Positions 23,629-30,826 of a DNA stretch of 36,252 bases are shown here, piece by piece. Location: NCBI GenBank assembly GCA_015060255.1, contig SUYV01000015.1, positions 1 to 36,252 on the forward strand. Direction: 5' to 3'. The stretch comes from Bacteroidales bacterium. GTDB lineage: Bacteria; Bacteroidota; Bacteroidia; Bacteroidales; UBA932. The notes under the pieces are model-generated. The model was not told where the DNA came from. It made no database searches and was given only the letters and a program-made list of their open reading frames with translations. The position numbers and the translations under genes were made by a program. Every line of letters starts with the position of its first letter. Within the stretch, counting starts at the first letter, position 1.

Positions 23629-24333
23629 CTACTCCCAGTTACCTGCGTTATTGTTAGGCTGTGAGATACTACCTACCTGAAGGCCCTTGTAACGTCCCTG
23701 ATCCTCTCTTTCAGCATCAAGATTGATTCTGAGCTGGTTGTTAAGACCCTTGAGGAGCGACTTGAACGGCATTGAAGCCTCGAACAGAGGAACATTCACA
23801 CCAGATACCTTCTTTATTGTCGACTCCATGATGATCGAATCACCGCTGAATGGGATGAATGCAAGCGAGTCTACACAGAAATCAGTACGATGAGTGAAGA
23901 GGGTATCCTTTACAGGAATCTCACTTGTAACCTCAAATACAAGGTTCTGCTCACCTGCCTGATAAAGCTCATAAAGCTTCTGATTGAGCTTCTCAGCCTT
24001 GAGACCAGCATATCTTCTCTTGATCCTGTCAGTGTTGGCCATTGCAAGAGAGTCATCCTTTGAACCGACCTGAAGAGCGATCTTCATCTTTCCGTCGTTG
24101 TAGAACATCTTGAGTGAGTCGATTGTAGAAGCGTAACGAGCGTTTACGTTCTTGTATGCGACCTGAAGCTCGCGAATATCCTTAAGCCTCTGAATAGCAA
24201 CACTTTCGCGATATTCTCTGTGCTTCTTGAACTGCACTGGCTCGCTGATGCTCTTTACGTTAAGATAAACAAGTCCTGCGATACAAACAGGGAGAATAAG
24301 GTAAGTGAAAACCTTTTTGATAATTGTGCCCAT
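23629..24333 (-). CDS. Conserved membrane-anchored protein of unknown function
   Basis: 234 residues from ATG 24333 (MGTIIKKVFTYLILPVC). Longer in-frame starts would span the promoter region and the divergent nrnA gene. One N-terminal membrane helix (about 7-26) is followed by a charged helical stretch with KKHREYRESVAIQRLKDIRELQVAYK (in pieces), then a soluble, mostly polar domain predicted to face the periplasm. The REx.AI.RLKDIRxLQ.A pattern followed by YAST.DSL..F is, to my knowledge, conserved in Bacteroidales proteins without function; the layout of helix, then short periodic domain vaguely recalls pilin-like proteins. It is the first gene of the minus-strand unit leading to rsmD, with a -7 element at 24372-24379. 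Confidence 0.75.
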   Translation of the reverse strand: MGTIIKKVFTYLILPVCIAGLVYLNVKSISEPVQFKKHREYRESVAIQRLKDIRELQVAYKNVNARYASTIDSLKMFYNDGKMKIALQVGSKDDSLAMANTDRIKRRYAGLKAEKLNQKLYELYQAGEQNLVFEVTSEIPVKDTLFTHRTDFCVDSLAFIPFSGDSIIMESTIKKVSGVNVPLFEASMPFKSLLKGLNNQLRINLDAEREDQGRYKGLQVGSISQPNNNAGNWE

Positions 24334-24371
24334 TATTTTTGATGTTTTTATTTTCTTTTCAAAATGCCGGA

Positions 24372-24379
24372 CAAAGTTA
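24372..24379 (-). promoter_or_regulatory. Promoter -7 element of the DUF3822-rsmD unit
   Basis: The minus strand reads TAACTTTG, an exact TAnnTTTG match 38 bp before the start at 24333. It is divergent to the nrnA promoter 25 bp away. Confidence 0.65.
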
Positions 24380-24404
24380 GGAAATTCATTTATGAAATGC
24401 AATA

Positions 24405-24420
24405 TAATTTTGTAATTTTG
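24405..24420 (+). promoter_or_regulatory. Two tandem -7 elements upstream of nrnA
   Basis: TAATTTTG occurs twice in immediate succession, at 24405-24412 and 24413-24420, both matching TAnnTTTG. The second is 24 bp before ATG 24445 and is followed by CA. They fix the nrnA start downstream; the in-frame ATG at 24364 is upstream of both. Confidence 0.6.
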
Positions 24421-24444
24421 CACCATCATCAAAGTAATGGATTT

Positions 24445-25515
24445 ATGGAAAACATCAGCCCAAGCAGCATAAACAGCCTGATGAACCTCATCGAAGGTGC
24501 TTCCCGCCCGGTAATAGTGACACACATGAAACCGGATGGGGACGCCATAGGCAGCAGCCTGGCTATGTACCATTTCCTCAGAATGTCAGGCAAGAATGAC
24601 AGCTGCATAGTCCTGAATGACAGATATCCACGCTATCTTGAGTTCCTGATCGACGAAGAAGCAAGGAAAGCGATACGCATACACAGCGAAAATGCAGACG
24701 AGGCAATTGAGGCCATCAGACTAAGCGACCTCATAATCTGCCTTGATTTCAACGCATTCCATCGCACAGAAAACCTCTGTCAGGCACTTGCCGGATCCAC
24801 CGTGCCAAAGATACTCATTGACCACCACCTGAATCCTGATGCAGAATGCTTTACATTATGCTTCTCTGAAACGGAAGTATCTTCTGCCTCTGAACTTTTG
24901 TATCATATACTGATGGCGGTCCCAACAATAAAAGGCAACGCATCCGATCTTCCTTCCGAAGCGGCCGATGCATTGATGACAGGAATGACTACCGACACCA
25001 ACAATTTCGGCAATTCAGTCTTCCCGTCTACACTGAAGATGGCATCGGAACTGCTTGATGCAGGCATAGACCGGTACAGGATACTGGACTATCTTTACAA
25101 TCACCATTCGGAGAACCGTCTCAGACTCATGGGCCACATGATGAAGGACCTGCTCACAATCACAGATGACGGTGTGGCATACATAGTGCTGGACAGAAAC
25201 ACACAGGACACCTATGGAATCGAAGATGGCGACACCGAGGGCTTTGTAAACATGCCACTGTCCATAGAAGATGTAAGGATGAGCATATTGATAAAGGAGG
25301 ACTCCGACAGACTGCGCGTATCGGTCAGATCCAAGAGAGGCACATCTGCAAACCGCTGTGCAAGGATGTATTTCAATGGCGGCGGTCACGAGAATGCTGC
25401 AGGCGGAAGACTGCGCATTCCTGAGGACATAGCCTCGGTCAAGGAAGCGGGAAAATACATTGAGACACATACACATAGATATTTCAACCAAGACAATCCG
25501 GATAATGAAGAATAG
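24445..25515 (+). CDS. nrnA: DHH/DHHA1 phosphoesterase, NrnA type
   Basis: 356 residues, cytoplasmic. The DHH domain has VTHMKPDGDAIGSSLA (25-40, metal ligands), LIICLDFNAFHRT, IDHHLNPD with the DHH triad (126-128) and GMTTDTNNFGNS. The C-terminal DHHA1 domain ends in FNGGGHENAAGGRL, the substrate-binding glycine motif. This layout is that of bifunctional oligoribonuclease/pAp phosphatases (NrnA), which degrade short RNA and 3'-phosphoadenosine 5'-phosphate; some relatives hydrolyse cyclic dinucleotides (pGpG, pApA). Which activity dominates is undetermined. The start is set by the promoters at 24405-24420. Its 3' end overlaps the next gene by 11 bp. Confidence 0.88.
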   Translation: MENISPSSINSLMNLIEGASRPVIVTHMKPDGDAIGSSLAMYHFLRMSGKNDSCIVLNDRYPRYLEFLIDEEARKAIRIHSENADEAIEAIRLSDLIICLDFNAFHRTENLCQALAGSTVPKILIDHHLNPDAECFTLCFSETEVSSASELLYHILMAVPTIKGNASDLPSEAADALMTGMTTDTNNFGNSVFPSTLKMASELLDAGIDRYRILDYLYNHHSENRLRLMGHMMKDLLTITDDGVAYIVLDRNTQDTYGIEDGDTEGFVNMPLSIEDVRMSILIKEDSDRLRVSVRSKRGTSANRCARMYFNGGGHENAAGGRLRIPEDIASVKEAGKYIETHTHRYFNQDNPDNEE

Positions 25516-26209
25516 CACAAAGATATTTGCAGCACTGCTGCTTTGCATAAGCGTCATCTCCTGTGTAAAGGAAAAGCTCGAAACGACATACAACAAGCAG
25601 GAGACACAGATAGACACCTACATCACCAAGAACAGCACCGTAAAACGCACCGGCAAGGTCATATCCAAGATTGACAGCGTTCTTCTGGCAGACTCAGTCT
25701 TTGAATACACCTATTCGGAAGACAGCATAAAAACCGATTCCATACTTGTACGTATAGACACGACTTTCAGGGTAGATACGACATTCAGGGACACTACATG
25801 GAACGATTCACTGAGGGTGGTCTACAACATGGGTTCGGCTAGGATTGTAAAGAAAGAAGGCGACGGAGAGGAGCTTGGCTCCAACGGTGCCGTATCATTC
25901 TATTATGCAGGTTACATATTCTCAGGCAGCGTCAGCAATTCCAATCTTTTTGCGACCAACCATCAGCAGACAGCAGAGACATCCGGATTCAGTCTTTCAG
26001 ACCAGGACTTCAATATTTTCGAAGTGAATCTTGGAGAGACAGAGATGCTGGAGGGACTGCGGAACGGCCTCGAGGGCGTAAAGGCCGGAGAGGAATGCGA
26101 AATACTGTTTTCCGGCAAATACGGATTCGGCAAGCATACTTTTGGCATAATTCCTGCTAATTCCGCTCTGATCTATAAAATTTGGGTAGTAGGAGTCTCT
26201 AATGATTAG
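25505..26209 (+). CDS. FKBP-type peptidyl-prolyl isomerase lipoprotein
   Basis: 234 residues from ATG 25505, which overlaps the end of nrnA by 11 bp; this start gives a lipoprotein signal with CISVISC. The N-terminal third is charged and has a short internal repeat (RIDTTFRVDTTFRDTTW). An FKBP-like domain fills about 115-232: VSFYYAGYIFSG, EMLEGLRNGLEGVKAGEECEI and YGFGKHTFGIIPANSALIY match the FKBP core strands and the last-strand motif. Several active-site aromatics of FKBP12 are not evident, so isomerase activity is uncertain. It probably folds or supports envelope proteins in the periplasm. In gliding Bacteroidota, the related lipoprotein GldI is also near a DHH gene, as far as I recall. 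Confidence 0.8.
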   Translation: MKNSTKIFAALLLCISVISCVKEKLETTYNKQETQIDTYITKNSTVKRTGKVISKIDSVLLADSVFEYTYSEDSIKTDSILVRIDTTFRVDTTFRDTTWNDSLRVVYNMGSARIVKKEGDGEELGSNGAVSFYYAGYIFSGSVSNSNLFATNHQQTAETSGFSLSDQDFNIFEVNLGETEMLEGLRNGLEGVKAGEECEILFSGKYGFGKHTFGIIPANSALIYKIWVVGVSND

Positions 26210-26229
26210 GGGCTGTCAGTAATTTTTAT

Positions 26230-26237
26230 TATCTTTG
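26230..26237 (+). promoter_or_regulatory. Promoter -7 element of the second FKBP lipoprotein gene
   Basis: TATCTTTG then CA, an exact TAnnTTTG match 25 bp before ATG 26263, in the 53-bp gap after the first FKBP gene. Confidence 0.65.
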
Positions 26238-26262
26238 CAGGATGTAATTCAATAAACAGATA

Positions 26263-27345
26263 ATGAAGAAGATATTTTCCTCAGCACTATACATCGCAGT
26301 CGCAATATGCATGATCGGCTGTGCCAAGACAACAACTCAAGGCCCTAACGAAGCCTACAAGAGATATTTCGATGCATGGATGGAAATCAATCATCCCGAC
26401 CTGCAGCCTCAGGGATTGGGATATTATGTCATTGATGAAAAGCCAGGAACCGGAACAGAGGTCGAAGATGACGGATTTGTTCTCGTAGACTACAAGATCA
26501 CAGACCTCGAAGGCAACATCTCTTCATATTCAGATGCAGAGACAGCAAAGAAGCTGGGAGAATACAGTGAGACTGATTATTATGGTCCGAAGTTCTGGAC
26601 AACCGCCAAGACTACCCTACCTGCAGGTCTGTCCAGCGCACTTATCGGTCAGAAGGTCGGCACCAGCAGGACTATCATCATCCCTAGCTGGCTGATGTCC
26701 TATAAATCATATGGATCGGAAGAGGATTATCTTGACCCACCTCTCAAGAAAGATGAGGAGTATGATGCATCGAGCTTCTCCAACACAATCTATGAGTTCA
26801 AGGTCATGGATTACACTGAGGACATTCTCCAATGGCAGATCGACTCCATCGGAAGATTCTTCGCAAACGAAAGCGTGAAGATTGACGGCAAGCCGGCAAA
26901 TGAGGTTTTCAGCGGAATGACAGCAAAGGACTCCGTATCTACAGGCTTCTATTACAAGCAGCTTTCTGCTCCTGCGGACACAGCAGCTTTCTCAAAGGAT
27001 ACCACCATCTATATCAACTACACAGGAAAGCTTCTGAACGGTCTGGTATTCGACACCACAATCGAGAGGGTGGCGAAGGACAACGGACTCTACTCTGCGG
27101 CAAAGACCTACGAGCCGGTTCGCATCAACTGGGGCGAAAAGTATTCTGAAATTACCATGAGCTCAAGCAAGACCAGCATAATAGGAGGCTTCGGCCTTAC
27201 TCTATGGCAGATGAGACCTATGGAAAAAGGTGTAGGAGTATTCTACTCTAACTACGGGTATAACTATTCAGGCAGCGGTTCGACCATCCCTGGATATGCT
27301 CCGCTCATCTTTGAGATCGAAATAGTAGCAAAGCCGGAGGAATAA
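26263..27345 (+). CDS. Tandem FKBP-domain lipoprotein
   Basis: 360 residues. Lipoprotein signal with MIGC. Two FKBP-like halves are visible. The first (about 50-185) has GFVLVDYKITDLEGNI, LPAGLSSALIGQKVGTSRTIIIPSW and NTIYEFKVMDY. The second (about 220-358) has TIYINYTGKLLNGLVFDTT, GGFGLTLWQMRPMEKGVGVFYSNYGYNYSGSG and PGYAPLIFEIEIV. The second keeps more of the canonical FKBP active-site pattern (Y.G.L.NG..FD). It is likely a periplasmic peptidyl-prolyl isomerase or chaperone. It has its own -7 promoter, and the MATE gene starts 1 bp after its stop, so both are co-transcribed. Confidence 0.85.
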   Translation: MKKIFSSALYIAVAICMIGCAKTTTQGPNEAYKRYFDAWMEINHPDLQPQGLGYYVIDEKPGTGTEVEDDGFVLVDYKITDLEGNISSYSDAETAKKLGEYSETDYYGPKFWTTAKTTLPAGLSSALIGQKVGTSRTIIIPSWLMSYKSYGSEEDYLDPPLKKDEEYDASSFSNTIYEFKVMDYTEDILQWQIDSIGRFFANESVKIDGKPANEVFSGMTAKDSVSTGFYYKQLSAPADTAAFSKDTTIYINYTGKLLNGLVFDTTIERVAKDNGLYSAAKTYEPVRINWGEKYSEITMSSSKTSIIGGFGLTLWQMRPMEKGVGVFYSNYGYNYSGSGSTIPGYAPLIFEIEIVAKPEE

Positions 27346-27346
27346 G

Positions 27347-28738
27347 ATGGCTGAAAACAAAGCGTCAATCCCTTTAGAACTCGGAACAGAAAAGATAGGC
27401 AGACTGCTCAAGCAGTATGCCTTGCCTGCCATCATAGCGCAGACAGCGGCATCGCTGTACAACATGGTGGACAGCATCTTCATCGGCCAGGGCGTAGGCC
27501 CGCTGGCCATTTCCGGTCTTGCGGTCACATTCCCGCTGATGAACCTTTCCACCGCCTTCGGCACACTGGTAGGAGCGGGAGCGGCGACCATGCTGTCCGT
27601 CCTCCTGGGACAGAAGAACTACAAGGCTGCCAACAAGGTTCTCGGAAACGTAGTCAGTCTGAACATAATCATCGGATTGATATTCATGGTTGTCGCACTG
27701 GCTTTCATAGATCCGATCCTGTACTTCTTCGGAGCCAGCGAGAACACCCTACCCTACGCAAAGGAATACATGCAGATCATCCTGATCGGCAACATCATCA
27801 CCCACCTGTATTTCGGTCTGAACGCGGCCATGAGGTCCTCGGGACACCCGAAGAAGGCCATGGCGCTCACCATATTCACAGTGCTCTTCAACGCCGTCCT
27901 GGACCCTATATTCATATTCGGTCTCGATATGGGTATAGCAGGAGCGGCATGGGCGACGGTCATCGCGCAGACTGTTGCAATGATTGTGGTGATGAAGCAC
28001 TTCAGCGACAGGACAAGAGCCTTCCATTTCGAGAAAGGCATCGTGCGCCTGGACATGCGTGTGGCCAAGGATTCTCTTGCGATAGGTCTCGGACCGTTCC
28101 TCATGAATTCCGCGGCGTGTCTGGTAACGCTTTTCATAAACCAGCAGCTGCGCGAATACAGCGGCGATCTGGGAATCGGAGCCTACGGCATATGCAACAG
28201 GTTCATATTCATGTTCATGATGATATGCATGGGACTGAACCAGGGCATGCAGCCTATCGCCGGATATAACTATGGAGCAAGGCAATATTCACGCGTGAAG
28301 GAAGTATTCTGGAAGACCGCAAAACTTGCCATGTGCATGACGACGCTCTGCTTCATCATGTGCATGTTCTTCCCAAGGATGGCGGCAGGCATATTCACAC
28401 ATGACGAAGAACTGCTTAATCTGTCCGTGGAGGGCATGAGAATCATGACCATAGTATTCCCTATCGTCGGTTTCCAGATGATCGCGACCAACTTCTTCCA
28501 GAGCCTCGGCATGGTGAAGAAGTCCGTGATCCTGTCGCTTTCGCGCCAGATCCTATTCCTCCTCCCTCTGCTTTATGCTCTGCCGCAGTGGTTTGGGGCC
28601 AGGGGCGTGTGGATGAGTTTCCCTATTGCGGACCTCATCTCCACAATCATGACGGCATTCATGCTGGGAAGTCTTTTCAAGAAGTTCAACAAGCTCAATG
28701 ATGGTGACGAGCCGTCGATATTGGGCAGTCAGCTATAG
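27347..28738 (+). CDS. MATE family efflux transporter
   Basis: 463 residues with 12 predicted membrane helices in two similar halves, inner membrane. The N-terminus (IGRLLKQYALPAIIAQTAASLYNMVDSIFIGQ) is a typical MATE first helix, with QGVGPLAISGLAVTFPL and LGTLVGAGAATMLSVLLGQ-type helices 1-3, and the second-half counterpart GIGAYGICNRFIFMFMMICMGLNQGMQPIAGYNYGA. It exports cationic drugs or metabolites with Na+ or H+ exchange; the substrate is unknown. The start is 1 bp after the FKBP gene stop, and the cytidylate-kinase-like gene follows after 11 bp. Confidence 0.95.
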   Translation: MAENKASIPLELGTEKIGRLLKQYALPAIIAQTAASLYNMVDSIFIGQGVGPLAISGLAVTFPLMNLSTAFGTLVGAGAATMLSVLLGQKNYKAANKVLGNVVSLNIIIGLIFMVVALAFIDPILYFFGASENTLPYAKEYMQIILIGNIITHLYFGLNAAMRSSGHPKKAMALTIFTVLFNAVLDPIFIFGLDMGIAGAAWATVIAQTVAMIVVMKHFSDRTRAFHFEKGIVRLDMRVAKDSLAIGLGPFLMNSAACLVTLFINQQLREYSGDLGIGAYGICNRFIFMFMMICMGLNQGMQPIAGYNYGARQYSRVKEVFWKTAKLAMCMTTLCFIMCMFFPRMAAGIFTHDEELLNLSVEGMRIMTIVFPIVGFQMIATNFFQSLGMVKKSVILSLSRQILFLLPLLYALPQWFGARGVWMSFPIADLISTIMTAFMLGSLFKKFNKLNDGDEPSILGSQL

Positions 28739-28749
28739 GAGATTCTGTT

Positions 28750-29358
28750 ATGGACAAGAAGATAATAATCACCATAGGACGACAGTTCGGGGCCGGAGGT
28801 CTCGGAGTGGCAATTGCACTTGGCAAGAAGCTCGGCATCCCTGTCTATGACAAGGAAATCATCAAGAAGGCAGCGCAGGACAGCGGTTTCAGCGCCGAGT
28901 TCTTCGAGGAGAGCGACGAGAAGAAGAGGTTCTTCTCACTCGCATCCATCTTCTCGAACGGCTTCGGAGACACCGAGAACTACATGAGCGACAGAGGCAT
29001 CTTCAAGATGCAGAGTCAGACCATAAAGGCGATAGCAGAGCAGGGTTCCGCCATCATCGTAGGACGCTGCTCAGACTACATTCTGAGAGACATGGAAGGC
29101 ACCTTGGACGTATTCCTCACTTCGCCGGCGGAAGTACGCGCGGCACGTGTTGCGGAGCGCAGCGGAAAGACTCTGGAAGAGTCGGCAAGGCTGGTGGAGG
29201 AGATGGACAGGAAGAGAGCAGAATACTATAATTATTATACATTCGGAGACTGGGGCGTCGCAGGCACATACGATCTCTGCATCGACTCGTCCGTGCTCGA
29301 CATAGAGGGCACTGCCGATTTCATCATCGATTTTGCCACAAAGGCCGGTCTCATCTAA
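28750..29358 (+). CDS. Cytidylate-kinase-like family protein
   Basis: 202 residues, cytoplasmic. The P-loop-like start IITIGRQFGAGG (7-18), where GRQFGAGG takes the place of a normal Walker A, is the mark of the cytidylate_kin2-type family. SAIIVGRCSDYILRD and AARVAERSGKTLEESARLVEEMDRKRAEYYNYYT are also characteristic. Function is not established for this group; nucleotide phosphorylation is inferred from the fold. The bona fide cytidylate kinase is expected elsewhere. It is located directly downstream of the MATE gene and 9 bp before the serine hydrolase. A MATE gene followed by this family is, from memory, a recurring order in Bacteroidota. Confidence 0.85.
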   Translation: MDKKIIITIGRQFGAGGLGVAIALGKKLGIPVYDKEIIKKAAQDSGFSAEFFEESDEKKRFFSLASIFSNGFGDTENYMSDRGIFKMQSQTIKAIAEQGSAIIVGRCSDYILRDMEGTLDVFLTSPAEVRAARVAERSGKTLEESARLVEEMDRKRAEYYNYYTFGDWGVAGTYDLCIDSSVLDIEGTADFIIDFATKAGLI

Positions 29359-29367
29359 CCTCGAAAA

Positions 29368-30642
29368 ATGAAGAGAAGACATCTTATCATAATTACTGGA
29401 ATCATAATAGCCGCCCTTGTGACGGCTTTTGCATTTATACGCCCTCAGAGTAAGAAGAAGACCGAGTCACAGCTGCTTCATCTGAACGACACGCTGTCAA
29501 ACGCACTGTCAGAGATTCCGGAGCTGGAGGGTATGGACAAGAAGATCAGAAAGTTCATGACCCAATGGCACATCAAGGGAGCATCGCTGGCAATCATGAG
29601 GAATGATTCGCTCCTGTATGCCAAGGGCTATGGCTGGGCTGACGAGGAGAAAGGTCGTGAGATGGAACCTGGCCATATCCTTAGAATGGCATCTGTATCC
29701 AAACTGCTGACTGCAGCCGGTATCATGGTGCTCCAGGACAGGGATTCGCTCAGCATCAAGGACACCGTATTCGGTCCCGGGGGCATACTTGACGACCCTT
29801 TCTTCAACGAACTCGTAAAGTGTGACAAGAACTACAGGAAAATTACAGTGGAGCATCTTCTCAGACATCAGGCAGGATTCAGGAGAGATCCTTTATTTTC
29901 ATCCGTGGATGTCAAGAACCAGCTTGGTCTGGACCACGCTCCGACGAAGGAAGACCACTTCGGACTTGTACTGAGCCGAAAGCTCAGATGGGTGCCGGGC
30001 ACAAGTCAGAAATACTCCAACTTCAGCTATCTGCTTCTGTCAGAAATCATCGAAAGGGTATCAGGAATGCCTTATGAGGAATTCATGAAGCAAGAGGTGA
30101 TGGAGCCGGCAGGATGCTTCGACATGCACATAGGAGGCTCATATTACGCAGACAGAAGGGAGAACGAAGTCAGATACTATACTCACGAAGGAGATGGCAA
30201 ATACATCGAGGAATACACCGGCAGCGGCCGTATGGTCGAGCGCTGCTACGGCGGTACAAACCTGCCACTCCTCTCGGGAGCCGGCGCATGGTGCGCCTCC
30301 CCTGCCGAGATAGCCCGCTTCGTAGCCAGCATCGACGGCAAGCCTGAAGTCAAGGATATAATCTCTGAAAAGAGTTTCCTCCAGATGGTCGAATACTTCG
30401 ACAAGGAAACCTTCTCCTTAGGCTGGAATGACACCACTCCCGGCAGAGGATGGAGCAGGACCGGTACTCTTGCCGGCACAAGCGCTCTTGTGAAATACTT
30501 CCCGGACGGAGAATGCTGGATCATGATAACCAATACCAGCACCTACCGCGGTCCACGCTTTCCTAAATACACCGACGCCCTATTCAGAGAATGCCGTTCC
30601 CTCTACAGCGACAAACTCCCCCGCCGCAACCTTTTCGAATAA
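29368..30642 (+). CDS. Membrane-anchored serine hydrolase, class C beta-lactamase fold
   Basis: 424 residues. A basic N-terminus and one hydrophobic helix (6-23) act as signal anchor, placing the enzyme in the periplasm. The SxxK motif SVSK (109-112) holds the nucleophile serine, YSN (216-218) is the second motif, and GWSRTGTLAGTSA provides the HTG-like third motif. This fold covers class C beta-lactamases, D-alanyl-D-alanine peptidases and esterases (EstB type). No feature marks it as a resistance enzyme; housekeeping peptidase or esterase is more likely. It is the last gene of the plus-strand run and is followed by hairpins at 30656-30680 and beyond. Confidence 0.9.
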   Translation: MKRRHLIIITGIIIAALVTAFAFIRPQSKKKTESQLLHLNDTLSNALSEIPELEGMDKKIRKFMTQWHIKGASLAIMRNDSLLYAKGYGWADEEKGREMEPGHILRMASVSKLLTAAGIMVLQDRDSLSIKDTVFGPGGILDDPFFNELVKCDKNYRKITVEHLLRHQAGFRRDPLFSSVDVKNQLGLDHAPTKEDHFGLVLSRKLRWVPGTSQKYSNFSYLLLSEIIERVSGMPYEEFMKQEVMEPAGCFDMHIGGSYYADRRENEVRYYTHEGDGKYIEEYTGSGRMVERCYGGTNLPLLSGAGAWCASPAEIARFVASIDGKPEVKDIISEKSFLQMVEYFDKETFSLGWNDTTPGRGWSRTGTLAGTSALVKYFPDGECWIMITNTSTYRGPRFPKYTDALFRECRSLYSDKLPRRNLFE

Positions 30643-30655
30643 CCCGCGTGACACT

Positions 30656-30680
30656 TAAAAGACTGTTGCACAGTCTTTTA
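30656..30680 (+). terminator. Hairpin terminator after the serine hydrolase gene
   Basis: Perfect 10-bp stem TAAAAGACTG/CAGTCTTTTA with a 5-base loop, 13 bp after the stop codon at 30642. The right arm ends in TTTTA, serving as U-tract; likely works on both strands. Confidence 0.6.
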
Positions 30681-30688
30681 GCAACACC

Positions 30689-30714
30689 CGCGTGCCGACA
30701 AAGCGCAGCACGCG
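30689..30714. repeat. Short inverted repeat CGCGTGC/GCACGCG
   Basis: Seven-base perfect arms (30689-30695 and 30708-30714) around 12 bases, in the 184-bp gap between the convergent serine hydrolase and the SusE-position lipoprotein. Function unknown; possibly a REP-type palindrome. Confidence 0.45.
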
Positions 30715-30762
30715 AATAGTATCAACTCGCTGATTATCAAGAAGATTGACGTCACAATAAAT

Positions 30763-30792
30763 CGGGGTGGCTGTCTCACGACAGTCACCCCG
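30763..30792 (-). terminator. Terminator of the Sus-type operon
   Basis: 12-bp stem CGGGGTGGCTGT/ACAGTCACCCCG with one G-T wobble and a 6-base loop, 35 bp after the lipoprotein stop codon at 30827. On the minus strand it is followed by ATTTATTGTG, a weak T-rich tail. Confidence 0.6.
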
Positions 30793-30826
30793 AAAACGTG
30801 ATATTTAATTGGTTATGGTTGTTTCA

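Noticed and set aside
30643..30826. Small gene in the 184-bp gap between the serine hydrolase and the Sus operon
   Set aside because: No open frame with a plausible start and only palindromes are present; the gap is fully explained by terminators of convergent genes.
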